DNA of 5,449 nucleotides from Tepidimicrobium sp. (lineage in GTDB: Bacteria > Bacillota > Clostridia > Tissierellales > Tepidimicrobiaceae). Positions 1-4,125 of this stretch are shown piece after piece (within the stretch, counting starts at the first letter, position 1; the number at the start of each line of letters is the position of its first letter). Location of the stretch: contig DUNJ01000235.1 in assembly GCA_012839395.1 (NCBI GenBank), positions 1-5,449 of the forward strand, written 5' to 3'. The notes below the pieces were generated by a model. That model was not told the origin of the DNA. It saw only the letters and a program-made list of their open reading frames with translations, and made no database searches. The position numbers and the translations under genes are program-made.

Positions 1-267
1 CGGGCGTTGGCGGCGCTTCAGCTATCAGCGCCCTGGCAGTCACTCCCACGCGCGCGAGGAACGGGCTGTAGCCAGTCATTCCAGTAGCCTCGCGGCATCG
101 TCACTCCCACGCGCGCGAGGAACGGGCAGGCAGGAACGGTAAAAGCACATTCGTGGAGGCGTCACTCCCACGCGCGCGAGGAACGGGCAGCCATTTCCCC
201 TGGAGACCATAGGGTCGGGGTCACTCCCAGAGTGTGGGTTGGTCATTGTGGTAGACTGATAACGGGC
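1..267. CRISPR. End of a CRISPR-like array, 28-bp repeats and 33-bp spacers
   Basis: Three identical 28-bp repeats lie at 39-66, 100-127 and 161-188. Each starts GTCACTCCCA, has a CGCGCGCG core and ends GAACGGGC. Bases 1-5 (CGGGC) are the tail of a further copy exactly one 61-bp period to the left. Spacers 6-38, 67-99 and 128-160 are each 33 bp and unrelated; spacer 189-219 is 31 bp and is followed by a degenerate copy (220-267). Perfect repeats with unrelated spacers of constant length are the mark of CRISPR rather than ordinary tandem repeats. A 28 + 33 architecture with a GC-rich core fits type I-E best, but the repeat's inverted symmetry is weak and no cas gene is in view, so the subtype is unproven. 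The degenerate copy on the right suggests that the leader lies to the left, outside the window. It could be a phage-borne mini-array or a host array next to a prophage. Confidence 0.8.
220..267. repeat. Split, degenerate terminal CRISPR repeat
   Basis: The first ten repeat bases (GTCACTCCCA, 220-229) and the last seven (AACGGGC, 261-267) are intact, but the 11 central bases are replaced by 31 unrelated bases (230-260). This is 20 bp longer than one repeat, and 41 bp shorter than two repeats with a spacer. It could be a decayed leader-distal repeat, a deletion joining two repeats, or a small insertion. No further copy follows at the expected distance. The only later trace is GTGGGAGTG at 314-322, the reverse complement of nine repeat bases (CACTCCCAC). 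Confidence 0.6.
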
Positions 268-371
268 AGTTTCCGGCGAGGACAGGACAGGCATCTGTCG
301 CCCTTGTGGAGATGTGGGAGTGCCGCCCCACCGCCGGACTATAGCAAAATATTGTGGCTGATGGAACTACC

Positions 372-410
372 AAGGCCAGTTGAACCTTTCGGGGTTTAGC
401 TGGCCTTTTG
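372..410 (+). terminator. Intrinsic terminator, first of a tandem pair
   Basis: Bases 372-387 pair without interruption with 392-407 (16 pairs, three of them G-U), capped by a TTCG tetraloop (388-391) and followed by TTTT (406-409) and further T-rich sequence. The stem base is AAGGCCAG/CTGGCCTT. No gene is visible between the CRISPR-like array and this hairpin, so it ends transcription arriving from the left or acts as a control point for the genes that follow. Confidence 0.75.
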
Positions 411-468
411 TGTTTACCGGACGGGCACCTAACAATTCAATAGTGTGACTTAGGTCTACGGAAGAACC

Positions 469-511
469 GAGGCCAGTCTGACCCTTAGCAGGGGTTGGGC
501 TGGCCTTTTTT
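469..511 (+). terminator. Intrinsic terminator or attenuator, second of a tandem pair
   Basis: Bases 470-484 pair continuously with 492-506, and weaker pairs extend the helix at both ends (up to 18 pairs, loop near 487-489). A run of six T follows (506-511). It shares the GGCCAG/CTGGCC base with the hairpin at 372-410, while inner pairs have changed on both sides: T381-A398 became C478-G498, and G382-T397 became T479-G497. This compensatory pattern means that the RNA fold is preserved. Only 4 bases separate the T-run from the AGGAGG site of the gene starting at 529, so no promoter fits between them. Expression of that gene must come from read-through or antitermination. Confidence 0.78.
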
Positions 512-528
512 GTTTAGGAGGATTGCTG

Positions 529-807
529 ATGGGCTTGTCGGGGATTGCATATGTCAAGGCTATCTGTCGGGCTCTTGAGTGTAGACCCAAGGCGCTTTAC
601 TTCTTGGACTGTCCTATGTGCGATGAGCCAGACAAGATGCAGCTTGATCCTGTGGCTAGTGCCTACTGGTGCAGTTCATGTGGATGCTGGGGTTCGCTTA
701 AGGATCTTGTGGCTATAGCTGAGGGGGTCTTCTTCGAGCGGCACAAGGGAACACGGCTACTTATGGAGTCACACCCAGGCGGGAAGCGGGGTGGTGGCAA
801 GCGATGA
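529..807 (+). CDS. Small zinc-ribbon protein resembling the CHC2 finger of DnaG-type primases
   Basis: A protein of 92 residues. ATG 529 is chosen because AGGAGG (516-521) lies 7 bases upstream; an in-frame TTG at 523 is too close to it. Two cysteine pairs are visible: C28-P-M-C31 and C48-S-S-C51, followed by G52, W54-G55 and the helix LKDLVAIAEG (57-66). This order, ending in a G-x-x-G turn and a hydrophobic helix, resembles the CHC2 zinc finger of bacterial primases, where it helps bind template DNA. No primase catalytic domain follows, so this is a free-standing finger and a role in DNA recognition is inference. The C-terminus is short, Gly/Lys/Arg-rich and probably disordered. The stop overlaps the next start (ATGA, 804-807), implying translational coupling. 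Coding is likely; the precise function is unknown. Confidence 0.78.
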   Translation: MGLSGIAYVKAICRALECRPKALYFLDCPMCDEPDKMQLDPVASAYWCSSCGCWGSLKDLVAIAEGVFFERHKGTRLLMESHPGGKRGGGKR

Positions 808-1355
808 CCACTCAGGAAAAATGGTTTCCACGCGCTGAGGGCATGATCTGGAGATACTACAAGGACATGCGACGCGTTGAGAACATGCAGATTCGCATTG
901 AGACATTGGAGAAGCGATTGGCCGAGATCCCCTTGGATATCTCTGCTGCAAGGTCTGTGCGATCTATGAGCCAGGCTCTCTCGTTTGCTCCGGGCGGAGG
1001 ACAACTTTACGGGCTAGACAACGAGATCGAGCGCATGGAAGAACAGGTAGGTAGGCTCATGGGGGATTATTCTCGGAAGAGGAGAGACGTGCTGGAGCTT
1101 CGGGCGCGGATCGACCGTATCAGGCAGGAGCATGTGATAGTGGATGCTGCGATTCAGTCACTTCCACGGGACGAGCGGAGAGTAGCGGAGCTGAAATATG
1201 GACGAGGCTGGAGTAACTACCAGATAGCCTCGGAAGTATTCTTTTCAGAGTTCTGGGTTAGGACAGCGCGGCAGAGGATAGTTCGGGCTGTGGCTGAACG
1301 GGTAGGACTGGTGGGGACTGAAGAATATCGCAAAACAATCGCACAAGACACATAA
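804..1355 (+). CDS. Probable phage late transcription regulator, ArpU/RinA-like (sigma-70 region 4-type HTH)
   Basis: A protein of 183 residues. Residues 20-42 and 71-113 are rich in charged heptad-like helices and probably form a coiled coil or long helical hairpin. Residues 114-165 match the pattern of sigma-70 region 4-type HTH domains in Firmicutes phages: an L-P-x-D-E-R-R-V helix (120-127), a K-Y-G-R-G-W turn (131-136), then N-Y-Q-I-A (138-142) and the recognition helix F-W-V-R-T-A-R-Q-R-I (150-159). Such ArpU/RinA-like proteins lie just upstream of packaging genes and activate late transcription; that role here is inferred from domain and position. The start overlaps the preceding stop by ATGA, with a G-rich stretch (788-797) six bases upstream. 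The terminator at 1408-1439 follows. An alternative is a DNA-binding protein of another phage HTH family. Confidence 0.8.
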   Translation: MTTQEKWFPRAEGMIWRYYKDMRRVENMQIRIETLEKRLAEIPLDISAARSVRSMSQALSFAPGGGQLYGLDNEIERMEEQVGRLMGDYSRKRRDVLELRARIDRIRQEHVIVDAAIQSLPRDERRVAELKYGRGWSNYQIASEVFFSEFWVRTARQRIVRAVAERVGLVGTEEYRKTIAQDT

Positions 1356-1407
1356 TATCTGTGATACCGTATTACTGTGAGTATTTCCAGGTTAAGATCG
1401 TGATTAT

Positions 1408-1439
1408 AACCGTCCCGGTGAATGCCGAGGCGGTTTTTT
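1408..1439 (+). terminator. Intrinsic terminator after the ArpU-like gene
   Basis: Bases 1408-1414 pair with 1429-1435 and, after one C/A mismatch, 1416-1419 pair with 1424-1427, around a GAAT loop (1420-1423). A run of six T follows (1434-1439). It separates the regulator gene from the gene starting at 1459. The eight bases GTGAATGC around the loop (1418-1425) recur in the hairpin at 2651-2672. Confidence 0.8.
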
Positions 1440-1458
1440 CTTGTTTGGGGGGAATAGC

Positions 1459-1800
1459 GTGAGGATTTCAGGGGTTGGGCCCGATGTGCCCCAAGTGGTC
1501 AATGAAAACGGCGGTGCACAAAGCGCCACCCCATACAGATTTGACTTACTAGACCCGATTGTGATGTTTCGACTGGCAAAAGTCATCGGCCTTGGCGCAG
1601 AGAAATATGGCGATGATAACTGGAGCCGAATCAGTGCGGAGGATCACTTGAATCATGCTGTGCAGCACATCTATGCATGGCTAGCCGGAGACGCACAGGA
1701 GGACCATCTGGGGCATGCGCTGTGCAGGATTGTGTTAGCTGCAGCGGTTGAGCAGACAGAGATGAATGACCATCCAGCTGACGTGTTTCTGGCTGAGTAG
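1459..1800 (+). CDS. DUF5664-type dATP/dGTP diphosphohydrolase-like protein
   Basis: A protein of 113 residues from GTG 1459, which has a GGGGGGA site (1447-1453) five bases upstream; the in-frame TTG at 1441 lacks such a site. The protein is mostly helical. It shows the family signature in order: R27-F-D-L followed by a hydrophobic helix, G46-A-E-K-Y-G-D-D-N-W (46-55), a helix with H66...H70-x-x-x-W74, then an acidic G-D-x-x-E-D-H-L-G-H-A segment (77-87). The E48, E81/D82, H83 and H86 region is where metal-binding residues would be expected. Proteins with this domain occur in many phages and are annotated as dATP/dGTP diphosphohydrolase or MazG-like, acting on deoxynucleotide pools. Its substrate here is not established. 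It is separated from the preceding gene by a terminator and followed by a tRNA. Confidence 0.82.
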   Translation: MRISGVGPDVPQVVNENGGAQSATPYRFDLLDPIVMFRLAKVIGLGAEKYGDDNWSRISAEDHLNHAVQHIYAWLAGDAQEDHLGHALCRIVLAAAVEQTEMNDHPADVFLAE

Positions 1801-1895
1801 AGTTGCGCTGACTCGACCGGGAAACTAGCCTCAACGATTTGACGGCCATGTATGGAATGTGCCGTAAGTTTGTAGGAGGATAAATAGACATTAGT

Positions 1896-1970
1896 TCCGG
1901 GGTAGTGTAGTTGGTAGCACACGAGGCTTTGGACCTTGTAGCGTAGGTTCGAGCCCTACCCCCGGAGCCA
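1896..1970 (+). tRNA. tRNA-Gln (anticodon UUG)
   Basis: A complete cloverleaf is visible. The acceptor stem TCCGGGG (1896-1902) pairs with CCCCGGA (1960-1966). The D arm has GTGT (1905-1908) pairing with GCAC (1917-1920) and a GG-containing loop. The anticodon stem CGAGG (1922-1926) pairs with CCTTG (1934-1938) around CTTTGGA, with T1928 at position 33 and anticodon TTG at 1929-1931. The T stem GTAGG (1943-1947) pairs with CCTAC (1955-1959) around TTCGAGC. G1967 is the discriminator and CCA is encoded (1968-1970). It reads CAA codons. Bases 1801-1895 upstream hold no gene; they contain a small hairpin (1842-1849 with 1857-1865, one bulge) and an AGGAGGA sequence (1874-1880) with no start codon behind it. 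Confidence 0.96.
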
Positions 1971-1988
1971 AAGTTCCAGGATAGTATT

Positions 1989-2098
1989 GCGGTGGCGAAT
2001 AAAACGTGAACTGAGCCAGAGTAGGACGTATGGGATAAAAACATGCGTTCAGGTGAAACGCCCTGGTGTAAACGGGGATGTCGATCCCGTGCCGCCGC
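1989..2098 (+). ncRNA. Candidate tRNA-like structured RNA of about 110 nt
   Basis: It begins 18 bases after the tRNA-Gln gene. GCGGTGGC (1989-1996) pairs with GCCGCCGC (2091-2098), eight pairs with one G-U. Directly adjoining the 3' strand, ACGGG (2072-2076) pairs with CCCGT (2086-2090) around a 9-base loop containing GTCGA. Together these form a 13-bp stack like the acceptor and T helices of tRNA. Inside lie ACGTATG (2026-2032) pairing with CATGCGT (2042-2048), CAGG (2050-2053) pairing with CCTG (2062-2065), and a competing hairpin GCGTT (2045-2049)/AACGC (2057-2061) with a 7-base loop. No convincing anticodon (no T33), no standard T-loop and no encoded CCA are seen, and it is longer than a normal tRNA. 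It could be a degenerate or interrupted tRNA, a tRNA mimic or another structured RNA. No known RNA class was recognised. Confidence 0.42.
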
Positions 2099-2117
2099 TA
2101 GTGTTGAATTATTCCGG

Positions 2118-2141
2118 TTGATTAGAATCGATTCGAATCAA
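2118..2141. promoter_or_regulatory. 24-bp near-perfect palindrome, possible operator
   Basis: The sequence runs from TTGATT to AATCAA around the core GAATCGATTC (2125-2134). Twenty-two of 24 positions are symmetric; only A2124 and G2135 break it. There is no loop, so it suits binding by a dimeric protein better than an RNA hairpin. It ends 10 bases before the AGGAGG site of the gene starting at 2165. No clear -35/-10 pair was found around it. Confidence 0.5.
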
Positions 2142-2164
2142 ATGCCTTGATAGGAGGCGTAGCA

Positions 2165-2395
2165 ATGCCGAACATTATGATTAATAAGACATTGCTGAAA
2201 TGCCATGGTTGTGATGGTAAGGGATGGGTTGAGGTGGCAAGTGGTGCGGTTCTCTGCCCAGTGTGTCAGGGTGCTGGAGAACTGTCTTCACATATCGGTG
2301 TGCCGCAAGTAGGGGATGTGCCGAACCCATATCCGTGGGGAACAGGAATCGATGGGATCAAGGTTACCTGGGGCGACACAATGTTGTTTCAGTAG
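2165..2395 (+). CDS. Small DnaJ-type zinc-finger protein
   Basis: A protein of 76 residues. ATG 2165 has AGGAGG (2152-2157) seven bases upstream; an in-frame TTG at 2147 lies before that site and is not used. Two C-x-x-C-x-G-x-G motifs are clear: C13-H-G-C16-D-G-K-G (13-20) and C31-P-V-C34-Q-G-A-G (31-38). These are half of the four-motif zinc centre of DnaJ chaperones and together can bind one zinc ion. No J-domain is present. The tail (39-76) is rich in Gly, Pro, Trp and Val, with no recognised motif. Small proteins of this kind are common in phage genomes, with unknown roles; assistance in protein folding or nucleic-acid contact would be guesswork. Confidence 0.8.
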   Translation: MPNIMINKTLLKCHGCDGKGWVEVASGAVLCPVCQGAGELSSHIGVPQVGDVPNPYPWGTGIDGIKVTWGDTMLFQ

Positions 2396-2447
2396 GCTAC
2401 GTAATTGTGACGAGCAGGCCAGTGAGAGCGTGAAGGGGGCTATATGG

Positions 2448-2615
2448 GTGAAGGCTCGAACGCACCACGTATCAGCTACATTTACCCGTGACCAGAAACG
2501 CAAGTTTATGGCTAACTTGGGGAAGGCACTCTTTTTTTCGCGGTTGCCCAATGATAAGTGTCATGGGCAGTGTAAGAAATACACTTTACCGGCAATCCCG
2601 AGGCGAAGAGATTAA
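2448..2615 (+). CDS. Doubtful small basic hypothetical protein
   Basis: From GTG 2448 the frame is open for 55 residues, with AAGGGGG (2433-2439) eight bases upstream. The product is strongly basic (many Lys/Arg, ending PRRRD) and has a single C38-x-x-x-C42 pair; no domain was recognised. The frame is also open back to 2316, but that part overlaps the zinc-finger gene and is probably a shadow. A competing ATG at 2444 in another frame stops after 15 codons. It fills the gap between the zinc-finger gene and the HNH leader, but without homology evidence it may be non-coding. Confidence 0.35.
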   Translation: MKARTHHVSATFTRDQKRKFMANLGKALFFSRLPNDKCHGQCKKYTLPAIPRRRD

Positions 2616-2650
2616 TGCGAATCCTTCCGCGGGCACCATACCGATATTCG

Positions 2651-2721
2651 CGCCGTTGTGAATGCAGCGGCGTTTCATGTTTTACATGAAGTTCTTTAGA
2701 AACAAAGAACCTTGTGCAAGG
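2651..2721 (+). promoter_or_regulatory. Hairpin-rich leader of the HNH gene, Shine-Dalgarno site in the last stem
   Basis: Four hairpins follow one another almost without gaps. CGCCGTTGT (2651-2659) pairs with GCAGCGGCG (2664-2672) around GAAT. TTCATGT (2674-2680) pairs with ACATGAA (2684-2690) around TTT. GTTCTTT (2691-2697) pairs with AAAGAAC (2704-2710) around six bases. CTT (2711-2713) pairs with AAG (2718-2720) around GTGC, or CCTT (2710-2713) with AAGG (2718-2721) if the third hairpin opens one pair. The last stem covers part of the AAGGAG site (2718-2723) of the gene at 2731. Upstream, GCGAAT (2617-2622) is complementary to ATTCGC (2646-2651) and competes for one base. The first hairpin with its imperfect T-run may be a weak terminator. 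No known riboswitch was recognised. Confidence 0.5.
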
Positions 2722-2730
2722 AGTGAAGCC

Positions 2731-3048
2731 GTGCAGATTCCGAAACCCAAACGCCTGCGAAACAAGAAAGCCATTGAAGCCGTGAGAAAGCCTTATTGCG
2801 AACTATGCGGTCGCCGAGACATGGGCCTACACGTGCATCACATTATTACAAAGGGTTCCGGGGGCCCAGATCACCGGTGCAACCTGATAACCCTGTGTGC
2901 TGAGTGTCATACGAAAGCGCATGTAGGGTGTCTGAGCCAAGACAGGCTATGGCAAGTTGTGGGCCAGCGGGAGGACGTGAAACCTTCTGCTGTGACGAAG
3001 ACAGCGCAGAGGCTCAAGAGGGCAGCGCATGTGGGAGAGGTGAACTGA
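2731..3048 (+). CDS. HNH endonuclease of the packaging module
   Basis: A protein of 105 residues from GTG 2731, chosen for AAGGAG (2718-2723) seven bases upstream. Starts at 2662, 2677 and 2686 are in frame but fall within the leader hairpins and lack ribosome-binding sites. A basic N-terminus (3-20) precedes the HNH fold: zinc pair C23-E-L-C26, catalytic region H34-V-H36-H37-I-I, central N51 in C-N-L-I-T-L (50-55), second zinc pair C56-A-E-C59, and H60-x-x-x-H64. All expected residues are present. HNH proteins encoded beside terminase genes in HK97-like phages work with the terminase in cutting DNA for packaging; homing activity is an alternative. The stop (TGA, 3046-3048) directly abuts the next ATG (3049), indicating an operon. 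Confidence 0.9.
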   Translation: MQIPKPKRLRNKKAIEAVRKPYCELCGRRDMGLHVHHIITKGSGGPDHRCNLITLCAECHTKAHVGCLSQDRLWQVVGQREDVKPSAVTKTAQRLKRAAHVGEVN

Positions 3049-3516
3049 ATGGGCGATATGCCTACGATTGAGGAGTTGCTACAAGCAGCGGTTGATGCTC
3101 GAATGCAAGGTGATGAGGTTCAGTGGAATCTTGGCGCCATATGCCAAGTGCTCCATGAACTCATGGATATGTCTAAGGGCAGTATTGCCTCGACGCTGGG
3201 ATGCTCCACACAGAAGGTCACTCAGCTTATCAGAACGTGGAAGGTGTTCCCGACAGAGGCGGATCGAGTGCCAGAGCTGACGTGGGAACATCATGAGATA
3301 GCATCGCGGACAGAGGATCCATCGACGTTCATTGCCATGGCTTCAGACAACGAGTGGAGTGCTCGAGAGGCCCGGGCAGCGATACGTTCGGAGAAACCTG
3401 AAGAGGAAGCAGCGATGGAGAGGGCTAAACGTGCTAAGAATTTATGCACAAAGGTGATTCAAGATGGTGGCGAGGCCGCGGCGTGGCTTGCTGAGGAGCT
3501 TGCTGGCGTGATTTGA
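3049..3516 (+). CDS. Helix-turn-helix DNA-binding protein, function unknown
   Basis: A protein of 155 residues starting right after the HNH stop, with GGGAGAGG (3033-3040) eight bases upstream; an in-frame ATG at 3058 is a weaker alternative. Residues 42-64 form a plausible HTH: S-K-G-S-I-A-S-T-L-G turn, then S-T-Q-K-V-T-Q-L-I-R as the recognition helix. Residues 77-113 (L-T-W-E-H-H-E-I-A, then D-P...W-S-A-R-E-A-R-A-A-I-R) resemble the helical segment found near the N-terminus of DUF1016/YhcG-type proteins and in ParB-like phage proteins, where it follows a DNA-binding domain. The C-terminus is Glu/Ala/Lys-rich and helical. Its place between HNH and TerS suggests a DNA-recognition helper of packaging or a regulator; this is inference. 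Confidence 0.78.
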   Translation: MGDMPTIEELLQAAVDARMQGDEVQWNLGAICQVLHELMDMSKGSIASTLGCSTQKVTQLIRTWKVFPTEADRVPELTWEHHEIASRTEDPSTFIAMASDNEWSAREARAAIRSEKPEEEAAMERAKRAKNLCTKVIQDGGEAAAWLAEELAGVI

Positions 3517-3540
3517 AAGCTGTAGTTGGGGGTGATACTA

Positions 3541-4125
3541 GTGGCCCGGTGGGATGACGAGACCAAACTAAAGGCCTTAACTATGGCCGAGGCGACTAGT
3601 ATTGCTGAAGCATCGAGACAGACTGGAGTGCCGGAGGGGACGATCAAGAGGTGGCGTTCGGAGAACCGAACCGAACCGAACCGAACCGAACCGAACCCGG
3701 TCCCCAAAAAAATAGAGGCTATGGCTCAGGAAGCTACTGCGAGGGCGGTCGAGGCAGCATCTGAGCAAATAGCTGATCGGACTGCACAGGTTGCAGAAAG
3801 TATTTTGGCTCTGGTGGAGCAGGCAGTGAACGAGATCGAATCAGCCATGAAGGAAGGCCCGAAGGAGAAGGAATTCCAGTCTGCGTGGATTAGGGCATTG
3901 GTCGGAGTGTTGGGCCAGGGTATTGAAAAGCATCAACTGCTCACAGGGCAACCTACTGCACGCCAGGCCCTTGAGGGGCAGGTGACGCAAAGGTATGAAT
4001 ACGAGATTGAAGTCACAGAGCAAATCGTTAGAGAAGCCCCAGATCTTATCGATAGAATCTTTGCCCCGAACACCGCAAGCGTGGAGGGTAGGGGCAGCCA
4101 GAGCGCACCCTTTAGGCTGGGCTAG
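3541..4125 (+). CDS. terS: Probable terminase small subunit with a GAACC-repeat linker
   Basis: A protein of 194 residues from GTG 3541, which has GGGGGTG (3528-3534) six bases upstream; TTG 3526 and GTG 3532 are in frame but poorer. Residues 9-40 hold an HTH (A-E-A-S-R-Q-T-G-V-P-E-G-T-I-K-R-W-R, 22-39), as expected for the DNA-binding domain of small terminases. A linker R-T-E-P-N repeated twice (43-52) is encoded by seven GAACC units. Residues 56-150 are mainly helical (Ala/Glu/Gln-rich), suited to oligomerisation. The family assignment rests on HTH plus position directly before the large subunit; the sequence is too variable for a firm call. Small subunits bind the packaging start site and load the motor. 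The 3' end overlaps the large-subunit gene by 131 nt. A one-unit change of the repeat would truncate the protein after the HTH. Confidence 0.75.
   Translation: MARWDDETKLKALTMAEATSIAEASRQTGVPEGTIKRWRSENRTEPNRTEPNPVPKKIEAMAQEATARAVEAASEQIADRTAQVAESILALVEQAVNEIESAMKEGPKEKEFQSAWIRALVGVLGQGIEKHQLLTGQPTARQALEGQVTQRYEYEIEVTEQIVREAPDLIDRIFAPNTASVEGRGSQSAPFRLG
3663..3697. repeat. Seven perfect tandem GAACC units inside the TerS-like gene
   Basis: Units start at 3663, 3668, 3673, 3678, 3683, 3688 and 3693. The unit length is not a multiple of three, so only changes of three units keep the frame. Loss of one unit leads to TGA at 3762-3764; gain of one leads to TAG at 3713-3715. A run of seven A follows (3706-3712), a second slippage-prone site. 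Confidence 0.95.

Noticed and set aside
76..294. Minus-strand open frame of 72 codons across the CRISPR-like array
   Set aside because: It runs through repeats and spacers, so its openness comes from GC-rich repeats; there is no family resemblance.
361..399. A 12-codon frame from ATG 361 ending inside the first terminator, like a leader peptide
   Set aside because: Weak ribosome-binding site, no run of a regulatory codon, and the second hairpin lacks a counterpart; probably chance.
1404..1439. Extended -10-like TGATTATAAC sequence as a promoter for the gene at 1459
   Set aside because: No suitable -35 at correct spacing and it overlaps the terminator stem.
1839..1895. TTGACG (1839-1844) as -35 of a tRNA promoter, and the orphan AGGAGGA at 1874-1880
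   Set aside because: No -10 at 16-18 bp spacing, and no start codon follows the AGGAGGA; neither can be supported.
1631..2044. Minus-strand open frame of 137 codons
   Set aside because: It lies antisense to the diphosphohydrolase-like gene and across the tRNA gene; no domain is visible and no ribosome-binding site was recognised.
2104..2143. TTGAAT/TAGAAT as a promoter around the palindrome
   Set aside because: Spacing is 13 bp, too short for a sigma-70-type promoter.
2043..2150. 35-residue frame from ATG with a C-x-x-x-C pair
   Set aside because: It has no good ribosome-binding site and overlaps the paired RNA element and the palindrome, which explain the sequence better; kept only as a test for that finding.
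3703..3715. CCCAAAAAAATAG as a programmed frameshift site
   Set aside because: Both shifted frames stop quickly and no downstream pseudoknot or alternative product is visible; treated instead as a slippage-prone site.
3577..3768. Minus-strand frame encoding repeated FGSVR residues
   Set aside because: Caused only by the reverse complement of the GAACC repeat inside the TerS-like gene.
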